DNA from: Roseateles aquatilis
GTDB taxonomy: Bacteria > Pseudomonadota > Gammaproteobacteria > Burkholderiales > Burkholderiaceae_C
Length of the DNA: 64,000 nt
Assembly (NCBI RefSeq): GCF_002205645.1
Contig: NZ_NIOF01000004.1
Coordinates: 124,001-188,000, forward strand
Direction: 5' to 3'
Made by a program: the position numbers and the translations under genes. Under the pieces are notes generated by a model. That model saw only the letters and a program-made list of their open reading frames with translations. It searched no databases and was not told where the DNA came from. Below, piece after piece: positions 10,298 through 26,236 of this stretch; the stretch's first letter is position 1, and each line of letters opens with the position of its first letter.

Positions 10298-12274
10298 ATG
10301 GCGACCCCCACCTCCTCCGCGACGGACCTGCCGCCGTCCGCCGCCCACGGCACGAATCCACCCGCGCCCCAGGCCACGCCCAAGCCGAGGCGCAGGCGGC
10401 CACCGCGCCTGTCCGCCGCGGCCTGGCGCCAGTTCCTGCAGATCGCCAAGCCCTACTGGCTCGGCAACCAGCGCAAGTCCGCCTGGGCCTTGTTGGTGCT
10501 GTTGATCGTGCTGATGCTGTGCGAGACCCAGCTCGCCGTGCTGCTCAACGACAAGACGGGCGAGATGACCTCGGCCCTGGCCGCCCGCGATCACACGCGC
10601 TTCTGGCTGTCGGTGCGCGACAGCCTGATCGTGCTCGGTTTCGCCGTGCCGGTGTACGCCTTCTACTACTACATGCGCGACGCGTTCTCCAACCATTGGC
10701 GACGCTGGCTCACCGGCAAGTTCCTCGACGGCTACCTCGACGGCCGCCAGTATTACGAGATCGGCAGCGGCGCCGCCGGCGACCTGGACAACCCCGACCA
10801 GCGCATCAGCGAGGACATCAACACCTTCACCGGCCGCTCCACCAACTTCATGCTGATGCTGATGGGCTCGGCCATGCAACTGGTCGCCTTCTGCGCCGTG
10901 CTGTGGTCGTTGTCCAAGGCGCTGGTCGTCTTCCTCGCGGTCTACGCGACGGTCGGCACCTTCCTGGCGCTCTACGTCTTCGGCTCGCCGCTGATCCAGC
11001 TGAACTTCTGGCAATTGCGGCGCGAGGCGGACTTCCGCTTCGGCCTGATGCGGGTGCGAGAGAACGCCGAGTCCATCGCCTTCTACCGCGGCGAGCGGCA
11101 GGAGCGCGCCCACATCGAAAGCCGCTTCGAGGCCGTGTTCACCAACTACCAGAAGATGATCAGGAAACAGCGTTCGCTCAACCTGTTCCAGCGCGGCTTC
11201 AGCCAGCTGACGCTGGTCGTTCCGAGCGTGATCCTGGCCGATGCCGTGCTCTCCGGCCGGCTGGAAGTGGGCGCCGCGGTGCAGGCCGCGGGCGCCTTCG
11301 CGGCGGTGCTGACCGCCGTGTCACTGATCGTGGACAACTTCGAGAGCCTGAGCCGCTTCGTCGCCGGCATCGACCGGCTGCACGCGCTGTCCGAGGTAAT
11401 GCACAAGCGCAAGAGCCGCGTCGATCGCGACCGCGAGCGCATCGTCACCACCCACGCCGACCGCCTGGCCTTGCGCGACCTGACGCTGTACACGCCGCAG
11501 TTCGACCGCATGCTGGTGGAGAAACTCGACCTCGCCCTGCAACCCGGCGAGAGCCTGCTCATCACCGGCGTCAGCGGCTGCGGAAAGAGCTCGCTGCTGC
11601 GCGCCATCGCGGGCCTGTGGCGCACCGGCAGCGGCACCATCGAGCATCCGCCCCTGGAGGACGTCTTCTTCCTCCCCCAGCGGCCCTACATGCAGCCCGG
11701 CACGCTGCGCAGCCAGATGATCTATCCGGACACGACCACCGACCTGGACGACGCGGCGCTCCTGGCCATCCTGGACGACGTCAGCCTGCCCGAGCTGGCC
11801 GGGCGCGTCGGCGGCCTCGAAGCGACGCAGGACTGGGAGAAGCTGCTGTCCATGGGTGAGCAGCAGCGCCTGGCCTTTGCCCGCGTGCTGGTGCGCAAGC
11901 CCCGGATGGTGATCCTGGACGAGGCCACCAGCGCGCTCGACGGGCGCAACGAGTCCCGGCTCTACCAGCGCCTGTGCCGCGACGGCGTGACGCTGGTCAG
12001 CATCGCGCACCGACCGGCGGTGCTCCAACATCACAGCCACGTGCTGCAGCTCAAGGGCGACGGTGCCTGGGAAATCCATCCAGCCAAAGGCTTCGTCTTC
12101 GACGGGCACGACCCGGATCCCGCGGCGGCCGCCGAGCTGTCGACCGCGGTCGCGGCGGAGGTCAAGGCATCGACGGCACCGGCCCTGGTCCCGCCATCGG
12201 GCATCGAACCCGCCGAAGCCCGTCAGCCGCTGGACGACTTCCCGCCGCACGCGACGAAAAAGGATCCGCCATGA
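10298..12274 (+). CDS. SbmA/BacA-YddA-type ABC transporter, fused permease and ATPase
   Basis: This 658-aa inner-membrane protein has an N-terminal SbmA/BacA-like membrane domain (about residues 50-370; ETQLAVLLNDKTGEMTSAL, YYYMRDAFSNHWRRWLT, NPDQRISEDINTFT). The C-terminal ATPase has Walker A GVSGCGKSS, signature MGEQQRLAFARVL and Walker B MVILDEATSALD. This is the ABCD4/YddA group, which moves peptides, B12-like compounds or lipids; the substrate here is unknown. A ~50-residue Pro/Arg-rich head precedes the first helix and a ~60-residue Ala/Pro-rich tail follows the ATPase. No strong Shine-Dalgarno precedes 10298. Its stop overlaps the start of mgtC. Confidence 0.88.
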   Translation: MATPTSSATDLPPSAAHGTNPPAPQATPKPRRRRPPRLSAAAWRQFLQIAKPYWLGNQRKSAWALLVLLIVLMLCETQLAVLLNDKTGEMTSALAARDHTRFWLSVRDSLIVLGFAVPVYAFYYYMRDAFSNHWRRWLTGKFLDGYLDGRQYYEIGSGAAGDLDNPDQRISEDINTFTGRSTNFMLMLMGSAMQLVAFCAVLWSLSKALVVFLAVYATVGTFLALYVFGSPLIQLNFWQLRREADFRFGLMRVRENAESIAFYRGERQERAHIESRFEAVFTNYQKMIRKQRSLNLFQRGFSQLTLVVPSVILADAVLSGRLEVGAAVQAAGAFAAVLTAVSLIVDNFESLSRFVAGIDRLHALSEVMHKRKSRVDRDRERIVTTHADRLALRDLTLYTPQFDRMLVEKLDLALQPGESLLITGVSGCGKSSLLRAIAGLWRTGSGTIEHPPLEDVFFLPQRPYMQPGTLRSQMIYPDTTTDLDDAALLAILDDVSLPELAGRVGGLEATQDWEKLLSMGEQQRLAFARVLVRKPRMVILDEATSALDGRNESRLYQRLCRDGVTLVSIAHRPAVLQHHSHVLQLKGDGAWEIHPAKGFVFDGHDPDPAAAAELSTAVAAEVKASTAPALVPPSGIEPAEARQPLDDFPPHATKKDPP

Positions 12275-12858
12275 ACACGCTCGACCTCCTCGCGCCCGCG
12301 CTGAATCCCGCGCTGTCGATGGTGGCGGGCGACGCCGCCCTCGACACGCGATCCTGGACGCAGGAGATCGTGGACACGTTGCGCGCCGAGTTCTCCGACA
12401 TCCCCGACGTCGCCCAGATCACCCGCCTGGTCGTGCGGCTGCTGCTGGCCGCCTTGCTGGGCGGCATCCTGGGCTACGAGCGCGAGCAGCAAGGCAAGGC
12501 CGCGGGCGTGCGGACCCACATGCTGGTGTCGCTGGGCGCGGCGTTGTTCGTGCTGGTCCCGCAACAGGGCGGCATGCCGATGCCCGACATGAGCCGCGTG
12601 CTGCAGGGCGTCATCGCCGGCATCGGGTTCCTGGGTGCTGGCGCGATCCTGAAGCTGAAGGAGGAAGCGCAGGTCCACGGCCTCACCACCGCCGCCGGCA
12701 TCTGGATGACCGCCGCGATCGGGGTCGCGTGCGGCTTGGGCCGCGAGGCCACCGCCGTCGTCAGCATGCTGCTGGCGCTGGCGATCCTGACGCTGGTGCC
12801 GCACCTCACCGGCTGGTACGCGCGGTCACGGCGCGACAAGTCATCAGCCTCTGACTGA
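12271..12858 (+). CDS. mgtC: MgtC/SapB-family membrane protein
   Basis: This 195-aa protein has four or five membrane helices and the conserved MgtC blocks LLLAALLGGILGYEREQQGKAAGVRTHMLVSLGAALF and GVIAGIGFLGAGAIL (shown in parts), then GLTTAAGIWMTAAIGVACGLG. MgtC proteins support survival at low Mg2+ and inhibit F1Fo-ATP synthase in Salmonella. The larger ACT-like C-terminal domain of Salmonella MgtC is absent, as in many short SapB-type members. The start ATG overlaps the stop of the ABC gene (ATGA), implying translational coupling. A perfect palindrome GCGCGATCGCGC (12859-12870) directly follows the stop. Confidence 0.88.
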   Translation: MNTLDLLAPALNPALSMVAGDAALDTRSWTQEIVDTLRAEFSDIPDVAQITRLVVRLLLAALLGGILGYEREQQGKAAGVRTHMLVSLGAALFVLVPQQGGMPMPDMSRVLQGVIAGIGFLGAGAILKLKEEAQVHGLTTAAGIWMTAAIGVACGLGREATAVVSMLLALAILTLVPHLTGWYARSRRDKSSASD

Positions 12859-12981
12859 GCGCGATCGCGCGGTCCACCTCCATTCGTTCCCTCCGCGCAC
12901 CTGTGGCGCCGCCAGGACGCTGGAGAACCGCGGGCGGCTTTCCCGGACTACCTTCATTCATTCTTGAACGGAGTCCCGTCC

Positions 12982-15375
12982 ATGTGGCCCAACCAACCCT
13001 TTGTCCCCCATTCCACCAGCGCGCCGGCGGACCACGTCAACGCGACGCTGTCAAGCGCGGCGAGCTACGTGGCCGACGAAGCGCTCGCCCCCCATCCGTT
13101 GGTCGCGACTTTGGCGCGGCATCGCCACCAGATGCTCAGGGAAGCCGCCCGCCTTCATGTTCGGAGTTCCCCACACGCTGCCTTCTGGGTTGGGGAAACG
13201 GGAGCCCAGTCGGAGGCATCCTGGGTCGATAGACTGGTTCGCGCCGCCCTGCTCAGACTGGACGACACGACGCTCACCGCCGAGGAGCGCGCCGCGAACA
13301 ACGAGATCGATCCTCCATCGGGCCTCGACATGCAGACGTCGAAGTTTGCCAAACGCACGGCGAAGCACCTGACCCCGGCCACCGTGCTGCGCGATTTCGT
13401 GCGTCAATGTCTGCGCGACATCGACATCCCGAACTCCTCAGGCGGCGCGCCGTCGCTGAACGAATGTCGACTTCGCGTGGTCGGTCTGGAACGCCGGTTG
13501 AATCTCCGCATCCCTGAGGCCTGCGTGCTTCGCTTCAGCGAGAACCGCTCGCAGGCATGGGTGCATCACGATCCCACCCTGCTCGCCAAGCACATGTGGA
13601 ACACCGTGCTGGAGCAGCGGCGATCACCCACCCCGCCCACCAGGCTGAGCCTGCGCCTCGCGGGCGATGAAGGCCCCAACAACCGCCTATGCATCGACGC
13701 GCAGGGGGCCTGCATCGCGGTGGGCGCCGGCACGCGCTCGTTCGAGCGGCCCGTCGGCATCCACGACCTGGCCGCGATCGACCGTGCCGACGTGTCAACG
13801 GCAACCAGGTTGACCGCTCAAGAACGGGACCTCATCGCCTCGACCGTCATCGATGCCGCCGAGTCCGCTCAGTTGCACGCACTGCCCCCCGGTTGGATCC
13901 TGTCGCGGGACACGGCGGCTCGGTTGCTCCAACGCCTCGGCGACGACGACGCGGTGGCATGGATAAATCGCCATCTGCCGGGCGCTACGCCAGCGGTCCA
14001 GCGGCATATGGCAGATGCGGCGGTGGATGCCTGGCGACACGGACTGGTCGTGCGCGCGTTGCCCGCGATCGGACACGGCACTGCCATCGCCGCATTGACA
14101 CCAAGGACCTCGTCGTTTCTCGATGCTCGATGCCTCAACTGGGCTGTCTTGAGTGACAACCCCACACGGGTCTCTACGCTGATGAAGGCCCTGTTGGATG
14201 GCATCGGCAAGGGACTCGACGCGGAGGAGGTGGTGCGCATCTTCCGGCCGAATCCCCAAAACCTGCCTCTGCACAAGGCCCATGGTCCGCGAAAGGATGC
14301 GGTGGTCCGTGCATACCTGGATGCGGTCGAGCGCGCGGCCCTGGACGAGCGTCTTCTTCCGGGACAGATCGAGGTGTTGCTGGGCGGTGCCCGCCCGCCG
14401 GATCAGAGTGTCGGCCTGGTGGGAACGAGTCGATCGTATGACCCGCTGGCGCGCGAATTGATCTCGAGATTCCAGGCGCTCAGGCGGTCCGAACTCATCG
14501 ATTCCGCGGCCATGCGCCGAATTCTCCACGGCACCGAAGCACGCCATTCGACGACATTCACCTTGTCCACGGTGAGTAAGGGCAATGCCTCGGAGTTGGA
14601 CGCGTGGCTGACGGAAATCCTGCGGATGCATCGGACAGGTCTCCTGACCCGCGAGGACGCTGCCGCCCTGATCAGCGACCGCGGCCGCGGAGGTGTCAAT
14701 CTATGGGGCGCCGCGTTGCCTAGCTATAAACCCACCAGCGATCAGTTGGGTGGCCGCATGCAATCCACCCTCATCCGGTTCTTCGAGCAGGCCATCGATC
14801 AGCAGTTGTTGCCTCCTTCGGCTCTGCGCGACGGTTTGCTTTCTCGCGTGCCCGACAACGGACGGTACTGGTTGGCGGCCTGGGCCGGCATCGATACCAC
14901 GCCCCAAAGCGCTGCGGGCGCGTCCTTGCTGTTCGACGAGGTCGTTCGACTGCGCGCCTCGGGCCGATTGTCCGAACCCGACGTGTGCACCGTGCTCGAA
15001 GCGATGCTCGATACGCCACGACCGGCGACTCGCGGCCTTCAACTACGGACAACATGGTCACCAGTCATGTCCGCGGTGCAACAACTGGAGCGGTTCTGGA
15101 CGCTATCCAATCGCCTGTTGATGGACGGCCAAGTGCGTCTCGAATCGATCGCCGCGCTGCTCTTGCCCGACGAGACCGGCGCGCCAGCCGAATCGATCTG
15201 GGCGGGCGCGATAGCCTCACCTGCAAGTGACAACCCCCATTCGACGATCCTGCATCGCGCTGAACTCCGAGGCATCATCACCGCGGAACAACGCCGCCGG
15301 GCGTCCGACCTGGCACAGATGCTCGCCCGCGCTGCCTGGCCAATCCACCGTGGACGAATCGCACCCGGCCGCTGA
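12982..15375 (+). CDS. Unrecognised 797-aa protein with ~50-residue helical repeats
   Basis: I do not recognise this family. There is no signal peptide or membrane segment. Residues 1-40 are rich in Ser, Pro, Thr and Ala. From about residue 397 to 777 the chain falls into eight degenerate units of ~50 residues, each with a hydrophobic helix, a (G)xL turn, a second helix ending in LL, then a variable loop that in several units ends near a Trp (NLWGAALPS, YWLAAWAG, SIWAGAIAS). Such alpha-solenoid repeats occur in Ralstonia/Xanthomonas type III effectors such as SKWP-repeat proteins, but homology is not shown. Start: GGAG lies 8 nt before ATG 12982; a TTG at 12964 is in frame but has no such site. 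By eye its codons are less GC-rich than its neighbours'. No plant-inducible (TTCG-N16-TTCG) box was found upstream. Confidence 0.75.
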   Translation: MWPNQPFVPHSTSAPADHVNATLSSAASYVADEALAPHPLVATLARHRHQMLREAARLHVRSSPHAAFWVGETGAQSEASWVDRLVRAALLRLDDTTLTAEERAANNEIDPPSGLDMQTSKFAKRTAKHLTPATVLRDFVRQCLRDIDIPNSSGGAPSLNECRLRVVGLERRLNLRIPEACVLRFSENRSQAWVHHDPTLLAKHMWNTVLEQRRSPTPPTRLSLRLAGDEGPNNRLCIDAQGACIAVGAGTRSFERPVGIHDLAAIDRADVSTATRLTAQERDLIASTVIDAAESAQLHALPPGWILSRDTAARLLQRLGDDDAVAWINRHLPGATPAVQRHMADAAVDAWRHGLVVRALPAIGHGTAIAALTPRTSSFLDARCLNWAVLSDNPTRVSTLMKALLDGIGKGLDAEEVVRIFRPNPQNLPLHKAHGPRKDAVVRAYLDAVERAALDERLLPGQIEVLLGGARPPDQSVGLVGTSRSYDPLARELISRFQALRRSELIDSAAMRRILHGTEARHSTTFTLSTVSKGNASELDAWLTEILRMHRTGLLTREDAAALISDRGRGGVNLWGAALPSYKPTSDQLGGRMQSTLIRFFEQAIDQQLLPPSALRDGLLSRVPDNGRYWLAAWAGIDTTPQSAAGASLLFDEVVRLRASGRLSEPDVCTVLEAMLDTPRPATRGLQLRTTWSPVMSAVQQLERFWTLSNRLLMDGQVRLESIAALLLPDETGAPAESIWAGAIASPASDNPHSTILHRAELRGIITAEQRRRASDLAQMLARAAWPIHRGRIAPGR

Positions 15376-15477
15376 TCCGCCGACACGTCCGCGTCACGGC
15401 CTTGCGCGACGCAGGCATGACAGTTGCCGCCGCTTGCGTTAGGGTCGCCGGTTGGGGGCGTGACCCGGAGCGACAGC

Positions 15478-15714
15478 ATGGATATCGATACCGTCTCTTA
15501 CGTTTTTCAGGGCCCGGACGGCACCTTCACGATCAAGCCGCGCCTGTCGCGACGCTGGCGGGTCAAGCGCGACAGCGCGCCGTGGGGCGACTCGTTCGCG
15601 ACCGCCGAGGCGGCGGCGGGCGAGCTGTCCAAGCATTTCGCCGTGCCCGCGGACATCGCCGAGTGGACCGAGGTCGGCGACTTCCACACCGACGTCGGCG
15701 GCTTCCACCTCTGA
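15478..15714 (+). CDS. Small orphan protein (78 aa)
   Basis: This is a probable cytoplasmic protein with no recognised family. It begins MDIDTVSYVFQGPDGTFTIKPR. The basic stretch RLSRRWRVKRD is followed by a predicted helix (ATAEAAAGELSKHF) and an acidic/aromatic tail. GGAG stands 7 nt before the ATG and codon use resembles neighbouring genes, supporting a real gene. It is followed 28 bp later by the convergent pdeM gene. Confidence 0.6.
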   Translation: MDIDTVSYVFQGPDGTFTIKPRLSRRWRVKRDSAPWGDSFATAEAAAGELSKHFAVPADIAEWTEVGDFHTDVGGFHL

Positions 15715-15742
15715 GCCTCTCGCCCGCCGCGGCGTTGGCCCC

Positions 15743-16510
15743 TCACCCGGACGCGGGGCCGCGCCCCGGAGCGCGCTCGGGGGCCGCCCACACCGCCCCG
15801 CCGCCGATGGCGTGGCAGCGTGCGTCGCGCGGCAGTCCGTCCAGCGTCGTGCCGGTGAAGGCACCGAACGCGGGCAGGATCATGAGCCCCTCCGACTCGC
15901 AGAAGCACGGCAGGCGGTGATACTCGTGGGCACGACCGCGCAGTGTCACCGCCGGGTGCAGGTGCCCCGCCAGCACATGGGCACCGTCGACGCGCAGCGG
16001 GTGATGGCACGCCGCGAATGGTCCGAGGCCGCCGCGCCAGGGTTCGTCCTCGATCGCGAAGCGCAGCGCCGGCGGCGGATCGCCGGCACGGCTGTCGTGA
16101 TTGCCACGGATCAGCACGCAGTCGAGTGCCGCGTGCCGCTGGCGCCAACGGTGCACCGGATCGAGCACCTGCGCCTGCTGCGCCGCCGCCGCATGCAGCA
16201 GGTCCCCCAGCACGACGAGGCGCCGCGCCCGCGTGCCGTCGACCAGCCGGCTCAACCGCGACAGGTTGTCCGCGGTCGTGCCCGACGGCACCGGCTGCCC
16301 CAGCGCCCGGAACGAGGCCGCCTTGCCCAGGTGCACATCGGCAACGAAGAGCGTGCCCGCGGCGGGCCACCAGAGGGCGCGTTCAGGCAGCAGCCAGACA
16401 CGCTCGCCGGCGAGCGTCATCGCCAGCGAGCCGCGCGGGGCTTCGGCGCCGGGATCGCCAGGCCCCATCGACGGATACGGATCCGGCGCCGTGTTCGGTG
16501 CTTCGGTCAT
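15743..16510 (-). CDS. pdeM: Ligase-associated metallophosphoesterase PdeM
   Basis: This 255-aa calcineurin-like phosphoesterase is the last gene of the ligase-associated DNA repair operon. Metal-binding motifs in order: FVADVHLGK (D-x-H), VLGDLLH, IRGNHD and the histidines of ACHHPLRVDGAHVLAGHLHP. PdeM proteins are predicted endonucleases acting with the co-encoded ligase, helicase and exonuclease. The first ~30 residues are Pro-rich and not conserved, so the functional start may be the internal MTLAGERVWLLPERALWW. It begins 25 nt after the helicase stop. Confidence 0.88.
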   Translation of the reverse strand: MTEAPNTAPDPYPSMGPGDPGAEAPRGSLAMTLAGERVWLLPERALWWPAAGTLFVADVHLGKAASFRALGQPVPSGTTADNLSRLSRLVDGTRARRLVVLGDLLHAAAAQQAQVLDPVHRWRQRHAALDCVLIRGNHDSRAGDPPPALRFAIEDEPWRGGLGPFAACHHPLRVDGAHVLAGHLHPAVTLRGRAHEYHRLPCFCESEGLMILPAFGAFTGTTLDGLPRDARCHAIGGGAVWAAPERAPGRGPASG

Positions 16511-16535
16511 GTCGAGATCATCGCCCCACCTCGCC

Positions 16536-19420
<2,885 letters not shown>

Positions 19421-19424
<4 letters not shown>

Positions 19425-21076
19425 CGCGCCCCCGGCAGCAGCGCCTGCAAGGACTGCAACGTGTCGGCCTCCTCGACCGGCTTGTCCTCGCGCCGCCGCA
19501 GCATGCGCGGGAAGCGCACCGCGATGCCGCTCTTGTGCCGGCCGCTGCGGGCGATGCCTTCGAAGCCGAGCTCGAAGACCATCGTCGGCGTGACGCTGCG
19601 CACCGGGCCGAAGCTCTCGGTCGTCGTCTTGCGGACGATGGCGTCGACCTGCTGGATCTCGGCGTCGGTCAGGCCGGAATACGCCTTCGCGAACGGCACC
19701 AGTTGCCGCGCGGGGTCCTCCGGCGGCGCGTTCCAGACGGCGAAGGTGTAGTCGGTGTAGAGGCTGGCGCGCCGGCCGTGCCCGCGCTGCGCGTAGATCA
19801 GCACCGCATCGACGGACAGCGGGTCGATCTTCCACTTCCACCAGACGCCGACATCCTTGGTCCGGCCAACGCCGTAGCGCGCGTCCCGGCGCTTGAGCAT
19901 CATCCCCTCGACGCCCAGCGCGCGGGCCTGCATGCGCTGCCGCGCCAGGTCGGCCCAGTCGGCGCCGGCGATCAGCGGGCTCAATGCCAGCGACGGCAGC
20001 GGATGCGCCGCCACCAGCCGCTCCAGCCGCGCGCGGCGCTCATGCTGCGGACGGGCGCGCAGGTCCTCGCCGCCCTCCTCCAGCAGATCGTAGACGCACA
20101 GCGTCGCCGGCAGCTCGCGCAGCAGCTTGGGGCCCAGCGTCTTGCGGCCGATGCGCCGTTGCAGCTCGGCGAACGGCTGCGCGCGGCCGTCGCGCCAGAT
20201 CAGGACCTCGCCATCCAGCACGGTGCCGTCGGGCAAGGCCTCACCCATCGCGCGCAGCTCGGGAAAGCGGTCGGTGACGAGCTCCTCGCCGCGCGACCAG
20301 ATCGACGCTTCCCCATCGCGCTTGACCAGTTGGGCGCGGATGCCGTCCCACTTCCATTCGATCAACCAGTCGTCCGGAGGCCCGATCGCGGCGTCGAACT
20401 GCTCGACCGGCAAGTTGAACGGGTGGGCGAGGAAGAACGGATACGGCTGCCCGCCGCGCGCCGCGCCGTCACCGCCGGATGCATCGGCGGGAGCGACCAG
20501 CGCCTCGTGGTCCGCCGCCATGGGCCGCGCGCCGATGTGCGTGTAGCCCATCAGGCGCTGCGCGATCACCTTGGCGTCGACGCCGCTGACAGCGGCCAGC
20601 GCCTGCGTGACCTGCAGCCGGGACACACCGACGCGGAACGCGCCAGTGATCAGCTTGAAGTAGACGAGGCGCTGCTCGACCGCCAGCGTCGCCCACTGGC
20701 TCTGCAGGTCGAGCGCGAGGTCTTCGGGCGGCCGGCCGCGCAGCGGCAGCAGGTACGCCGTCATCCACTCGGACAACGGCCGCTCGATCGTCTCGGTCGG
20801 CTCGGGCAAGAGCAACGAGATCGTTTCGGCGAGATCGCCGACGGCCTCGTAGCTCTCGTCGAAGAGCCACTCCGGCAGGCCCGCGGCCAGCCGCGCCTGC
20901 TCCCGCAGCAGCCGGGTCGGCACCAGCTGACGCGGCTTGCCGCCGGCCAGGAAATACACCGCCCACGCGGCGTCCGCGGCGGGCGCCGCGCGCAGGTAGG
21001 CCTGCAGCACCAACTGCTTCGCCAGACTCGACGTCGACGCGTCCAGCTCCCGGTAGAGCGCGGCGAAGGCCTTCAT
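19421..21076 (-). CDS. ATP-dependent DNA ligase
   Basis: This 551-aa ligase joins DNA nicks using ATP. The N-terminal ~200 residues form the DNA-binding domain. The nucleotidyltransferase motif I is EWKWDGIR with the adenylated lysine at about residue 242. Later motifs include [10 protein letters not shown] (III) and [17 protein letters not shown] (IV/V), and the OB domain contains VWWKWKIDP (motif V lysines). Length fits the stand-alone bacterial ligase group linked to this operon. Start and stop overlap neighbours by ATGA on both sides, so all three genes are translationally coupled. Confidence 0.93.
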
Positions 21077-22287
21077 GCGGTCTCCGGATCGTCAGGCAGA
21101 GCCGATGGGGACGTCGGGAGCCGAGGCTCGGCCCGGACGTCGGCCTCGGCCCGACCTTCGCCGTCGTCCTCCTCGCCGTACTCGGTGGCGAAGGCTTGCG
21201 CCCGCAGGCCCTGCTCGCTCAGCCAGCGGACCATCACGGGCACGCTGCCGTGAGTGACGAAGACGCGCTCGGCACCGGTGCCGCGGATGGCGGCCTGCAG
21301 GCCGGGCCAGTCGGCATGGTCGGACATGACGAAGCCCCGGTCCACGCCGCGCCGCCGCCGCGTGCCCCGCAGCCGCATCCAGCCGCTCGCGAACGCATCG
21401 GCCGGATCGGCGCCGAAGCGCCGCAGCCAGGTCGAGCGGGCGGCCGACGGCGGCGCGATCACCAGCGCCCGCGCGAGCGCCGCCTTGTCCAGCGCCGGGT
21501 CGGTCGCCAGGAAGGTCGACGGCAGCGCGACGCCCGCGGCGCGATACACGGCGTTCAGCGGCTCGACCGCGCCGTGCGCGACGATGGGTCCGATCGACGC
21601 GTCCACCCCATGCAGCAGCCGCTGCGCCTTGCCCAGCGCGTAGGCATACAACACCGACGCGCGGCCGGCCTCGGCGTTGCGACGCCACCAGGCGTCGATC
21701 TCTGCGAACAGCGCGGCCTGCGACGGCCAGCGGTAGATCGGCAGGCCGAAGGTGGACTCGGTGATGAAGGTGTCGCACCGCACCGGCTCGAAGGGGTCGC
21801 AAGTGCCGTCGGCCTCGAGCTTGTAGTCGCCCGAGGCGACCCAGACCCGGCCGCCGTGTTCAAGCCGCACCTGCGCCGATCCCAGCACGTGTCCGGCCGG
21901 ATGCAGCGAGACGCGCACGCCGCGGTGCTCCACGATTTCCCCGTAGGCCAGCATCTGCAGGGTGATGTCCTCGCCGAGCCGGCGGCGCAGGATGGGCGCG
22001 CTGGCCTGATGGGCCAGGTAGTGGGCATGACCCGGGCGCGCGTGGTCGCTGTGGCCGTGGGTGATCACCGCGCGGTCCACCGGGCGCCAGGGGTCGATGT
22101 AGAAATCCCCGGGCGGGCAGTACAGCCCCTCGGGCCCGGCGATGACGAGATCCCCCTGCTCCTGACCTCCCGCCGGGCCGGCGTGGCCGACCTGGGCGGC
22201 ATCCTGCCCCGCCCGGTGGGCGAGGCCGTCCGCGCCGGTCGCGTCGGCGGATGCGGCACGGGGATCCGGATCGACGGGAACAACCAT
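21073..22287 (-). CDS. Ligase-associated DNA exonuclease (metallo-beta-lactamase/beta-CASP fold)
   Basis: This 404-aa nuclease is of the family sometimes annotated as mRNA 3'-end processing factor. The metal site [12 protein letters not shown] is near residue 80, with [18 protein letters not shown] and MSDHADW giving further ligands and the beta-CASP motifs. It is the first gene of the repair operon. ATG 22287 (MVVPVDPDP) is chosen; a GTG at 22314 is also in frame. The first ~50 residues and the last ~40 residues are low-complexity and probably disordered. Confidence 0.88.
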   Translation of the reverse strand: MVVPVDPDPRAASADATGADGLAHRAGQDAAQVGHAGPAGGQEQGDLVIAGPEGLYCPPGDFYIDPWRPVDRAVITHGHSDHARPGHAHYLAHQASAPILRRRLGEDITLQMLAYGEIVEHRGVRVSLHPAGHVLGSAQVRLEHGGRVWVASGDYKLEADGTCDPFEPVRCDTFITESTFGLPIYRWPSQAALFAEIDAWWRRNAEAGRASVLYAYALGKAQRLLHGVDASIGPIVAHGAVEPLNAVYRAAGVALPSTFLATDPALDKAALARALVIAPPSAARSTWLRRFGADPADAFASGWMRLRGTRRRRGVDRGFVMSDHADWPGLQAAIRGTGAERVFVTHGSVPVMVRWLSEQGLRAQAFATEYGEEDDGEGRAEADVRAEPRLPTSPSALPDDPETA

Positions 22288-22564
22288 GGCGACGATGCTA
22301 GCCCGGCCCCTCACCGCCGCTTGTAGGACGGCGACGCGTCCGGCCCCCCGGACACGGACCGGCGACGGTCCAGCCTGGCGGCGACGCCGCCCCGGATCAA
22401 CGGCCGCATCGCAAGCGGTGGACGGCCGGAACAGGCGCCCCCTCTCGCCCCGGGGCGCACCCGCGATGTGGGTAGGCGGCCCGGCCCGCCTCCCCTACAC
22501 TCGTCCGACGGTTCACATCCACACATGCCCGGCGGACGCCGACCGGGTTCCTGGGAGGAATGGG

Positions 22565-26232
<3,668 letters not shown>

Positions 26233-26236
<4 letters not shown>

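Noticed and set aside
12859-12981. Possible HrpB/HrpL-type promoter before the 797-aa gene
   Set aside because: One TTCGT was found but no partner at the proper distance, and no HrpL-type -35/-10 pair.
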